In this document: one piece after another, positions 15,148 to 23,620 of the stretch
How positions within the stretch are numbered: the stretch's first letter is position 1
Layout: each line of letters begins with the position of its first letter
NCBI GenBank assembly: GCA_945860865.1
Contig: CAMARW010000004.1
Span: forward strand, 124,001-188,000
Direction: 5' to 3'
Length of the DNA: 64,000 nucleotides
DNA from: Chitinophaga pinensis
Lineage (GTDB): Bacteria; Bacteroidota; Bacteroidia; UKL13-3
Translations under genes and position numbers: made by a program
The notes under the pieces: generated by a model
The model's input: the letters and a program-made list of their open reading frames with translations, nothing else
What the model was told of the DNA's origin: nothing
Database searches by the model: none

Positions 15148-18100
15148 TTATAATTTGTTAAACTTTATACTGGCTGCACCCAAATTAGTTTTAACCAAAA
15201 CCAAGTAGCTTCCAGCTTGTAAATGGCTTATGCCAAAGGTTATTTCATTCTGATTTTTTTCGAACTTTGTTTCTATTAACCTGCCCTGCAAATCAAATAA
15301 ATGAATACTTAATAAATCATTGCTTGCCTCCATTTTAAGGGTTACTTTATCTGATGCCGGGTTTGGAAACAAGCTTAACTGCAAGTTTTGGTTCAAGCCG
15401 TTTAAACCAATAGGTGCGCCAATTATAATTTCTTTGGTTTTGTCTGAACCAATACACCCATTTTGACTGGTTTCTGTAACGGTAATTTTGCCGGTTCCTT
15501 TGCTACCCCAAAGTACCGTAATACTGGCAGTTCCAGCTCCGGCACTAATGCTGCCTCCATTTACAATCCAGTTAAAGCTTGAACCAGCTAAGCCATTTAC
15601 AGAATAGTTGTTGCTTTCGCCGCTTTTTACTTCGTTTATTCCGTTTATTTCGGTGGTGTTTGGCTTATTATAAACAGCTATATTTAATACACTTTTTGGC
15701 GATTCGCAGCCAAATCTGCTTACACTGGCTTCATAAATTCCGCCTTGAGCCACATTATTTATAAATAAAACGGGATTTTGCTTGGTAGAACTAAATCCAA
15801 TTGGGCCAGTCCAATTAAACTCGCCATTACTTACATTATTGGCAAAGAATCTTAAACTATCTCCGGTGCAAACTTTTGTGGCAGGTAAACTGCTGAGTGA
15901 GGGTGCTAGCGGATATTCATTAATAGATACATCAGTTTTACTCTCTTCGCCACTGCATCCTTGTACAATGGCTTTTACGGTATAGGTTCCCGACATGTTT
16001 TTATTGGTGTTTGCCAATAATGGATTTTGTAGGTTTGAGCTAAAATTGGGTCCGCTCCACTGGTAACTTGCTCCAGTAATAGTGCTGGCTCTTAAGATTA
16101 TATTGCCGCCAACACAAGCCGGACCTGTATTTGAAGCCACAGGTGCACCAGGCAATGGGTTAACTAATACACTGATGGTAGATGGAATAGAATAACATCC
16201 GTTTACAAATGCTTTCACAGAATAAGTGCCAGATTGTGCTGCGTTTACGCCTATGATACTAGGATTTTGTGCGTTTAATTTAGTTCCAAATGGCGTTTCC
16301 CATAAATAACTTGCTCCACTTATCGCGCTTGCCGTAAGGTTTAAATTGGCTGCTGCGCAAATCGGACTATTACTGCTAGCTGTTGGAGATGCAGGTAAAT
16401 TACGAACCACAACACTTAATGTTGCCGGGGCAGATTTACAACCGCTATCTGTAACTATTACACTGTATAATCCGGCATCATTTGCAATGGCGCTGTTAAC
16501 TTTGCTCATTCTGTCGTTACTGTTAAAGTTGTTTGGACCTTGCCATGAATAGCTTGCACTTGAACCTACACCACTACCCTGGGCATTGAGTTGAATGGTA
16601 TCGCCAACACAAACAGGAGAATTGCTCGAAGCACTAGGTGCATTGGGAATAGATCTAACTATGGCTTCTGTTTGGCTGGTAGGCGATGTTCCACATCCGG
16701 GAACAATCACGTATACAGAATAAAATCCAGCTTTTGTTTTTGACATATTATTTAAACTTGGATTTTGTAAATTGGAACTAAACCCGTTTGGTCCGGTCCA
16801 ATAATAATTGGCGCCCGTTAAGGTTGCCGCAATTAGTTTTAAACTGTCTCCGGTGCAAAGCGGACTATTATTCCCAATACTTGGGGCAGGAGGTAAGGTA
16901 TTTATAACAAGATTTACAGTGGCTGCACTAGAAGTTCCGCAAGCGGCCGTTGTGGCTGTAACACTATAAATGCCGGCATTAGAATCGTTTACATTATTTA
17001 TTATTGGATTGGCGAGTGAAGAACTAAAATTTTTAGGCCCAGTCCAGGTAAATTGTGCACCAGAAACTCCACTTGCGCTTAATTGTAAATTTTGACCCGG
17101 ACATAATGGGCCGTTGCTGCTGGCAGATGGGGTAGGAGTATTTGCAGTTATGGCAACTAGGGTATTGGCTGCTATGGAAGGACATCCATTAACGGTTGCT
17201 ATAACACTGTATGTGCCCCCATCTATTAAACTTAATCCTGCTCGAGTGGGATTTTGTGTGCTGGCTGTATATCCGTTTGGACCACTCCAATTGTAAGTGG
17301 CATTGGCAATTAAACTAGCTGTTAAACTTAGTGTTTGTCCAACGCAAAGCGGACCATTATTACCAGCGTTTGGTGCCGTTGGAATATTGTTTACCACTAC
17401 ATTGGTTGAAGATGGTAGACTGCTGCAACCATTTTGGGTAAGAATAACAGTGTAATTTCCGCTAAACGAATTTAATACAGCAGTTCTAACAGGGTTTTGT
17501 TGGGTAGACGAAAAATTGTTTGGGCCAGTCCAGTTATAGGCAGCAGTAGCTGGACCACTAGCGCTTAAGTTTAAATTTTGTCCCACACATAGCGGTCCAT
17601 TACTAGTAATACTTGGTGAAACAGGGATATTGTTAACCACAATAAGTGTGGTAAATGGTCCCATATTAGTGCAACCAGGTGCAGAAATGATTACTTGATA
17701 GGTTCCAGAATCTAGTTTAGTTACACCGCTTTTAGTTGGCGTTCTGGAGCTGGCGGTAAATCCATTAGGTCCCGACCAAGTATAGCTCGCATTGTTAATA
17801 TCTGTAGCTTGCAAACTTAGGTTCTGTCCAACACAAAGTGGTCCATTTCCATTAGCAGAATAACTGCTTATAACACTTGCATAAGTAGTTGCAACCGAAG
17901 AAGAACATTGACCAATTACTGTAGTAACAGAATATAGTCCAGATGCGCCAACGCCTGCCCCTGCAATACTTGGGTTTCTTTGGGTAGAACTAAATCCATT
18001 GGGCCCGGTCCATATATAGCTAGCATTTGGAACACTATCTGCTTGCAGTTGAAGGGTTCCTCCGGCGCAAACCGGACTATTATTATAGGCATTTGTTGGT

Positions 18101-19107
18101 GCGGGTGTTTGGTAAATTTCCTTTGTTATTTCATCTGCACAACCACTCATCCAGCCATACAAAGTATCATATAGGCGAACTGGGTAAGTTACATTGTGAT
18201 TATAGGTTCTAACACCATTTATGGCAAAAAAGTTACCCGTAGAATCGCCATAATTCCACTGACAACTAAATTGAGGGATATTAAAAAATGCCCTAGTATT
18301 ATAAAATCTATTGAATAAAACTGCACTCGATGTATTGGTAAAAGTTATTGGATTTCCAACGCTAATGCAGGTTTGGCTTGGCGTAAAATTAGCGGATAGG
18401 TTATATGAAACAAAAGGCTGCATAATAAAATCTGCATTAAAAACCGGTCCACCAATGTTAACATTATAAGAACGAATAAATGCGGTGCCAATTCTTACAG
18501 AACTTAACCATTCTGAACGTCCATTTGGCGGAGAGGCTGTCCATGAATTTGCTACAACAGCAACATTGGTGGCCGATGAGGTTTCAATTGTTAATACGTA
18601 TCCATTTGGATTGGCTGTGGATATTGCTGTAGGGAAAATTGCTCTTTTGCGCAAAGCTGTTAACATTCCACCGCCAAAAGTTGAATCAACATTAACAGTT
18701 ACACTAGCAAGAGGAGTTCCAAGTGGCAAAGAATCTATACCTGCCAAATAAACCCTACAAGTAAGTGTAACAACTGTGCTATTCATGGCAGTTTGCCAAG
18801 CAAAAAATTCGAAACCATGAATGGTTATGTTTTGCGGAGAAGGATACCATTGGGCAAAAGCATTTCCGCTGGTTGCATTATTTAAAGAAACAGTATTTAA
18901 AGCAGTGGTTTTATTGTAGGTGTAGTTTACCGTATCTGTACCACATTGTTTTGATTTGTTTAAACTGATATTTCTGCTGAAAACTGGGTTTCGAGCGGGT
19001 AAATTATCGTAAATTGGTGCAGAAAAACTTTGTAAAGTTTGACCATGTACTATAACACTCAATGCTAAAAATAAAAAGCTAATATAGATTGTAATTTTTG
19101 TTTTCAT
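15148..19107 (-). CDS. T9SS-secreted protein with ten Ig-like/PKD-like repeats
   Basis: 1,319 residues from the ATG at 19105-19107, which directly precedes the signal peptide KTKITIYISFLFLALSVIVHG; an ATG four codons upstream is also possible. After a lectin-like N-terminal region (residues 40-220), about ten domains of 80 residues repeat the pattern NGPLCVGQ-N-L-x-L-x-A ... Y-x-W-x-GPNGF-x-S ... G-x-Y-x-V ... GC. Each has paired cysteines. This is the Ig-like repeat common in Bacteroidota adhesins. The tail (LFPNPASDKVTLKM ... LQAGSYLVLVK) is a T9SS type A sorting domain. Likely an adhesin or matrix protein; ligand unknown. Confidence 0.88.
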   Translation of the reverse strand: MKTKITIYISFLFLALSVIVHGQTLQSFSAPIYDNLPARNPVFSRNISLNKSKQCGTDTVNYTYNKTTALNTVSLNNATSGNAFAQWYPSPQNITIHGFEFFAWQTAMNSTVVTLTCRVYLAGIDSLPLGTPLASVTVNVDSTFGGGMLTALRKRAIFPTAISTANPNGYVLTIETSSATNVAVVANSWTASPPNGRSEWLSSVRIGTAFIRSYNVNIGGPVFNADFIMQPFVSYNLSANFTPSQTCISVGNPITFTNTSSAVLFNRFYNTRAFFNIPQFSCQWNYGDSTGNFFAINGVRTYNHNVTYPVRLYDTLYGWMSGCADEITKEIYQTPAPTNAYNNSPVCAGGTLQLQADSVPNASYIWTGPNGFSSTQRNPSIAGAGVGASGLYSVTTVIGQCSSSVATTYASVISSYSANGNGPLCVGQNLSLQATDINNASYTWSGPNGFTASSRTPTKSGVTKLDSGTYQVIISAPGCTNMGPFTTLIVVNNIPVSPSITSNGPLCVGQNLNLSASGPATAAYNWTGPNNFSSTQQNPVRTAVLNSFSGNYTVILTQNGCSSLPSSTNVVVNNIPTAPNAGNNGPLCVGQTLSLTASLIANATYNWSGPNGYTASTQNPTRAGLSLIDGGTYSVIATVNGCPSIAANTLVAITANTPTPSASSNGPLCPGQNLQLSASGVSGAQFTWTGPKNFSSSLANPIINNVNDSNAGIYSVTATTAACGTSSAATVNLVINTLPPAPSIGNNSPLCTGDSLKLIAATLTGANYYWTGPNGFSSNLQNPSLNNMSKTKAGFYSVYVIVPGCGTSPTSQTEAIVRSIPNAPSASSNSPVCVGDTIQLNAQGSGVGSSASYSWQGPNNFNSNDRMSKVNSAIANDAGLYSVIVTDSGCKSAPATLSVVVRNLPASPTASSNSPICAAANLNLTASAISGASYLWETPFGTKLNAQNPSIIGVNAAQSGTYSVKAFVNGCYSIPSTISVLVNPLPGAPVASNTGPACVGGNIILRASTITGASYQWSGPNFSSNLQNPLLANTNKNMSGTYTVKAIVQGCSGEESKTDVSINEYPLAPSLSSLPATKVCTGDSLRFFANNVSNGEFNWTGPIGFSSTKQNPVLFINNVAQGGIYEASVSRFGCESPKSVLNIAVYNKPNTTEINGINEVKSGESNNYSVNGLAGSSFNWIVNGGSISAGAGTASITVLWGSKGTGKITVTETSQNGCIGSDKTKEIIIGAPIGLNGLNQNLQLSLFPNPASDKVTLKMEASNDLLSIHLFDLQGRLIETKFEKNQNEITFGISHLQAGSYLVLVKTNLGAASIKFNKL

Positions 19108-19219
19108 ATAAATTATCATTTACTCAAATTTAACAGATAAATAATTGCAAATCATAATTTTATTTTAATTTAATAGACTTGATTTGGGAGTGAAACAAAG
19201 AAAAATGGCATTATTTATT

Positions 19220-19227
19220 TAACTTTG
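19220..19227 (+). promoter_or_regulatory. TAnnTTTG box, leaderless geometry
   Basis: TAACTTTG ends at 19227 and the ATG starts at 19232, five bases later. This is the same distance as from the rnpB box to the rnpB 5' end, so the mRNA probably begins at the start codon. No good TTG element is seen at the usual distance upstream. Confidence 0.5.
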
Positions 19228-19231
19228 AATA

Positions 19232-19606
19232 ATGAAATTAGGGATTGGATTTTTAATGCTTTTATTGTTTTCATGCCAAGTAACTGAAACTTGCGAACGC
19301 ACAGAAGTGGCCCGCATTGATAAAGTTACTAGCCCCAAAATTATAGACTTAGGCGAGACCGCATTCATTAACTTCAATTTTGGCATAGGCAATGGCTGTG
19401 GTAGTTTTAAAGAAATTAAATCGGTTCAAACTGGAAACTATCTTAACATAGAGGTTATAAACGCTTTTAAAGGTTGCACCTGCACAGAATTATACCAATT
19501 GGGTTCAGAAGTGTTTAGTTTTAAGCCCACGCAAAAAGGCACTTATTATATTCAATATTTGCTCAACGAAAATTCGCTTACCACCGATACTTTACTTGTG
19601 AAATAA
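19232..19606 (+). CDS. Small predicted lipoprotein, function unknown
   Basis: 124 residues. The short signal peptide MKLGIGFLMLLLFSC ends in a lipobox with the lipidated Cys at 15. The mature part is a small beta-rich domain with six further cysteines (TCER, GNGCGSF, KGCTCTEL), which could form disulfides in the periplasm. No family recognised with certainty. The pepD gene follows with its own promoter. Confidence 0.65.
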   Translation: MKLGIGFLMLLLFSCQVTETCERTEVARIDKVTSPKIIDLGETAFINFNFGIGNGCGSFKEIKSVQTGNYLNIEVINAFKGCTCTELYQLGSEVFSFKPTQKGTYYIQYLLNENSLTTDTLLVK

Positions 19607-19613
19607 GCATAGC

Positions 19614-19641
19614 TTGGTTTATATTGCACCAAATATTTTTG
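19614..19641 (+). promoter_or_regulatory. Promoter of pepD
   Basis: TTG at 19614-19616 and TATTTTTG at 19634-19641 are 17 bases apart. The box ends one base before the pepD ATG at 19643, so the transcript can have no leader, or starts inside the start codon. Confidence 0.55.
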
Positions 19642-19642
19642 T

Positions 19643-21103
19643 ATGAACCAAGTCGTATCGCAATTAGAACCAAAAGCCCTTTGGCATCATTTTTCTGAAC
19701 TCAACGCTGTTCCTCGTCCGTCTAAAAAGGAAGAACGGGTAATTCAATTTATGCTTCAATTTGGGGCCAGCTTGGGTTTGCCCACACTGCAAGATGAAGT
19801 GGGTAATGTGATTATAAAAAAGCCTGCTACGGTGGGCATGGAAAACCGCCAAACCATTGTGATGCAAAGTCATTTAGATATGGTGCACCAAAAGAATGCC
19901 GATACGCAATTTGATTTTAACACCCAAGGCATAGACATGTTTGTGGATGGCGATTGGGTGAAAGCAAAAGGAACCACATTAGGTGCAGATAACGGTATTG
20001 GCGTGGCCACAATTATGGCTTTGTTGGCTGCAAAGGATATTCCGCATCCTGCCATTGAAGCCTTGTTTACCATTGATGAAGAAACGGGTATGACAGGCGC
20101 ATTGGGACTAAAAGGCGGATTGCTTTCGGGTAAAATTTTGCTGAACCTAGACACTGAGGATGACCACGAATTAACCATTGGATGTGCAGGTGGGATAGAT
20201 GTTAGTGGGGCAGTTTCCTACGCAGAGTCTCCTGTGGCAGAAAATAGTGTTGGCTTACAGATAAAAATTAGCGGATTAACAGGTGGTCACTCGGGCATGG
20301 ATATTATCCTTGGAAGAGCCAATGCCAATAAGCTGATGAACCGTTTGCTGTTAAAATTATCACAGGTGCATTGCGTTCAAATTGAATCGATAGATGGCGG
20401 CGGATTAAGAAACGCCATTCCAAGAGAATCTATTGCTACCCTAGCGGCTACTCCTAGCGAAATTCAAAAAATTGACGATACCATTCAATCTTATTTAGAA
20501 ATATATAAACAAGAGTATCGCTTAACAGATCTCCAACTTCAGGTGAGTGTAGAAAAAGTAGTTTGTCCAAATTTGGTTTTAGATCACCATTTTCAAACTA
20601 AGCTTCTGCAGGTTATTCAGGTAATACCCAATGGTATTTTTAGGATGACCCCAGGGATAGATGGTTTGGTTCAAACCTCTAATAACGTGGCTCGCGTATT
20701 GGTGAAAAACGGCAACGTAAATATTCAATGTTTAACCAGAAGCAGCTTAGATTCTGAGAAGTTTGAATTGGCATCAGTTATTCAATCTGCTTTTGAATTA
20801 TTAGGTGCCGGCACCGAACTAAAAGGTAGCTACCCCGGCTGGACACCCATGCCAGATGCCGAAATTGTTACCTTAATGAGTGGCATATACGAAGAGGTGT
20901 TTGCCAGTAAACCATTAGTAAATGCTTGTCATGCTGGTTTAGAATGCGGTATTTTAGGAACCCATTACCCTGGCATGCAAATGATTTCTTTTGGTCCAAA
21001 CATACGCGGAGCGCATTCGCCCGATGAAAAAGTGCAAATTAGTTCGGTTCAAAAATTTTGGAAATACTTACTTAAAACCTTAGAGCAAATTCCGCATCAG
21101 TAA
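19643..21103 (+). CDS. pepD: Cytosol non-specific dipeptidase (aminoacyl-histidine dipeptidase, M20)
   Basis: 486 residues, the usual PepD length. It cleaves dipeptides, including Xaa-His, using two zinc ions in the cytoplasm. Metal and catalytic motifs are in place: SHLDMVHQKN near residue 75, GADNGIG near 115 (bridging Asp), TIDEETGMTGA near 146 (catalytic Glu pair), LNLDTED near 173, and the late GAHSPDEKVQ with the final His ligand. The lid domain includes TGGHSGMDI. The N-terminus aligns with E. coli PepD from the first Met, which supports this start even though the promoter box is only one base away. Confidence 0.95.
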   Translation: MNQVVSQLEPKALWHHFSELNAVPRPSKKEERVIQFMLQFGASLGLPTLQDEVGNVIIKKPATVGMENRQTIVMQSHLDMVHQKNADTQFDFNTQGIDMFVDGDWVKAKGTTLGADNGIGVATIMALLAAKDIPHPAIEALFTIDEETGMTGALGLKGGLLSGKILLNLDTEDDHELTIGCAGGIDVSGAVSYAESPVAENSVGLQIKISGLTGGHSGMDIILGRANANKLMNRLLLKLSQVHCVQIESIDGGGLRNAIPRESIATLAATPSEIQKIDDTIQSYLEIYKQEYRLTDLQLQVSVEKVVCPNLVLDHHFQTKLLQVIQVIPNGIFRMTPGIDGLVQTSNNVARVLVKNGNVNIQCLTRSSLDSEKFELASVIQSAFELLGAGTELKGSYPGWTPMPDAEIVTLMSGIYEEVFASKPLVNACHAGLECGILGTHYPGMQMISFGPNIRGAHSPDEKVQISSVQKFWKYLLKTLEQIPHQ

Positions 21104-21122
21104 TGATGTTTGTTTGAACCCA

Positions 21123-23588
21123 ATGGAAGACCAATTTGCCACCTTTATAAACGTAATTTTACCGCTGCATTTGCAGCAGGTATACACGTATAGGGTGCCT
21201 AAAGAATGGGAGCAAGAGATTGCCATTGGAAAACGCGTGGCCATTCAGTTTGGGGCTAAAAAAGTTTATGCAGCGCTTATCTATCAAATTCACCACCAAC
21301 CACCTAAAAATTACGAAGCCAAATATATTTTTAGCGTAATAGATGACGCGCCCATTATAGAGCCCAAGCATTTTTTGTTTTGGGATTGGGTAAGTAAATA
21401 CTATTTGTGCGGGTTAGGTGAATTAATGCAAGCTGCATTGCCTGCCGCATTTAAGCTTGAGAGCGAAACCTCTGTGGTGGCCAATCCTTCTTTTCTTATG
21501 CAAGAAACCGTATTAGATGATAAAGAATATTTGGTTTACGAAGCTTTAGAAATTAGACACGAATTAAGCCTAGCAGATATTGCTGAAATTATTCAGCTAA
21601 AAAATGTTTTTCCCTTGCTAAAAAGCATGGTTAAAAAAGGAATTATTATTTTAAAAGAAGAGCTCGAAGAGCGCTACAAAGAACGTAAGTTAACTTGCGT
21701 AAAACTGGCCACAGAATATGAGCCAGAGCCAGCATTAGAAAAGCTATTTAATGCTTTAAGTAAAAACGAAAAGCAGTTAAACTATATCTTGGCTTACCTG
21801 CATTTAAAACAGGGTAATAAAACCTTAGATATAGATAAGGCTTTGCTTATAAAAACCTGCAATGGCACGGCAGCACCCTTGGCTACATTAATTAAAAAAG
21901 GTGTTTTTGAAACCTATCAAATAAGTGTAGATAGGCTGCAAATTGCAGCTACTCCTGTAGAAACTTTTGACTTAAATGCCGCACAAGAAATTGCCCTGAA
22001 CCAAATTAAAAAATCATGGGAAACCAAGGATATTGTTTTGTTACAAGGCGTAACGGGAAGTGGCAAAACGCATGTGTATGTGAGGCTCATCCAAGAACAA
22101 TTGGCCTTGGGCAAACAAGTGTTGTTTTTATTGCCAGAAATTGCCCTTACCTCACAAATTATAAAGCGCATTAGAAAGTTTTTTGGTGAGGCTTGTATCT
22201 CTTACCACAGTAAGTATAACGACCAAGAGCGGGTAGAAATTTGGCAAAAGGTAAAAGACGGAAAATACCAAGTAATTATTGGTGCCAGAAGTGCTATTTT
22301 TCTTCCATTTACTTCTTTGGGGTTAGTTATTGTAGATGAAGAACATGAGGGAAGTTACAAGCAACAAGACCCAGCGCCCCGCTACCATGCCAGAGATGCG
22401 AGCTTGGTTTTGGCCCATTTACATGGCTGTAAAACCATCTTAGGTTCTGCCACACCTAGTTTAGAAGTATATTACCAAGCCCTACAAGGTAAGTATGGCA
22501 AAGTTATGTTAGATGCCCGTTTTCACGATATAGCCATGCCCCTTATTGAAACGGCAAATATTGCCGAAGAAAAACGGGTAAAATCTATGGTGAGCGAAGA
22601 TATTGGCAAACAATTACACGAAGCCATAAGTGCCGCCCTGAACCGAAACGAACAGGTAATTTTGTTTCAAAACCGGAGGGGATATGCGCCGTTTTTATCT
22701 TGTAATACCTGCGAGTGGACACCCAAATGCAAGAACTGCGATATTAGTTTAACCTACCATAAATACATCGATTCGCTTAAATGTCATTACTGCGGTTTTA
22801 CGCAGCAACAGCCCAATTCTTGCCATGCTTGTGGCTCTAAACAACTTAGTTTAAAAGGAGTGGGTACAGAAAAAGTAGAAGACGAATTAAAAGTACTATA
22901 CCCATTAGCCCGCGTAGCTCGATTAGATTTGGATGCCGCAAAAACCAAACATGGTCACGAAGAAATTATACGCAGTTTTGAAGAAAAGCAATTCGAGATT
23001 TTAGTAGGTACGCAGATGTTGAGCAAAGGTTTAGATTTTGAGCATGTAAGTTTGGTGGGAGTTATAAATGCAGATTCATTGCTTTCTTTTCCAGATTTTA
23101 GAGCGCACGAAAGGGCTTTACAATTGCTAATGCAAGTTAGCGGTAGGGCAGGTAGAAAGCACAATAGGGGTAGGGTAGTGATACAAACGTCTATGCCCAA
23201 CCATTTTGTTTTGCAGGCATTGCAGGAAAATAAGTATGATGCCTTGCTGGAGCGAGATTTAGAGGAACGTCAGAAATTTGCTTACCCGCCTTTTTATCGT
23301 TTAATAAAACTGGTGCTTAAACACCGCGATTACAAAACGGTAGACCAAGCTGCCAATAAGCTAAAACAGCTCTTGCAAGGCGAAATTAATGCCATAATAC
23401 TTGGCCCAGAAAGTCCGCATGTAAGCCGTATTCGCAATTTATATATCAAAGAAATTCTGATAAAAATAAACAAGGCCAATCCAGATTTAGATGGGTTAAA
23501 AAGAAATATCCGCAGTAAAATGAATTTACTGGGCGACGATAAAGTTTTTCGCAGCATAATTGTTTATGCAGATGTAGATCCGGGGTAA
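21123..23588 (+). CDS. priA: Primosomal protein N' (replication restart helicase PriA)
   Basis: 821 residues from the ATG at 21123; a TTG three codons earlier is less likely. PriA recognises stalled forks and reloads the replisome. The N-terminal DNA-binding domain covers about residues 1-200. The helicase has Walker A GVTGSGKTHVY near 310, DEEHEGSYKQQD (motif II) near 405, GSATPS, and the late GTQMLSKGLDFE and QVSGRAGR motifs. Two zinc clusters are complete (CNTCEW-x-x-KCKNC and CHYCG-x8-CHACG). It starts 19 bases after pepD on the same strand and may be co-transcribed. Confidence 0.96.
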   Translation: MEDQFATFINVILPLHLQQVYTYRVPKEWEQEIAIGKRVAIQFGAKKVYAALIYQIHHQPPKNYEAKYIFSVIDDAPIIEPKHFLFWDWVSKYYLCGLGELMQAALPAAFKLESETSVVANPSFLMQETVLDDKEYLVYEALEIRHELSLADIAEIIQLKNVFPLLKSMVKKGIIILKEELEERYKERKLTCVKLATEYEPEPALEKLFNALSKNEKQLNYILAYLHLKQGNKTLDIDKALLIKTCNGTAAPLATLIKKGVFETYQISVDRLQIAATPVETFDLNAAQEIALNQIKKSWETKDIVLLQGVTGSGKTHVYVRLIQEQLALGKQVLFLLPEIALTSQIIKRIRKFFGEACISYHSKYNDQERVEIWQKVKDGKYQVIIGARSAIFLPFTSLGLVIVDEEHEGSYKQQDPAPRYHARDASLVLAHLHGCKTILGSATPSLEVYYQALQGKYGKVMLDARFHDIAMPLIETANIAEEKRVKSMVSEDIGKQLHEAISAALNRNEQVILFQNRRGYAPFLSCNTCEWTPKCKNCDISLTYHKYIDSLKCHYCGFTQQQPNSCHACGSKQLSLKGVGTEKVEDELKVLYPLARVARLDLDAAKTKHGHEEIIRSFEEKQFEILVGTQMLSKGLDFEHVSLVGVINADSLLSFPDFRAHERALQLLMQVSGRAGRKHNRGRVVIQTSMPNHFVLQALQENKYDALLERDLEERQKFAYPPFYRLIKLVLKHRDYKTVDQAANKLKQLLQGEINAIILGPESPHVSRIRNLYIKEILIKINKANPDLDGLKRNIRSKMNLLGDDKVFRSIIVYADVDPG

Positions 23589-23620
23589 GAGTTTAAAGTA
23601 GCCTAAACTCCAAACCTTTA

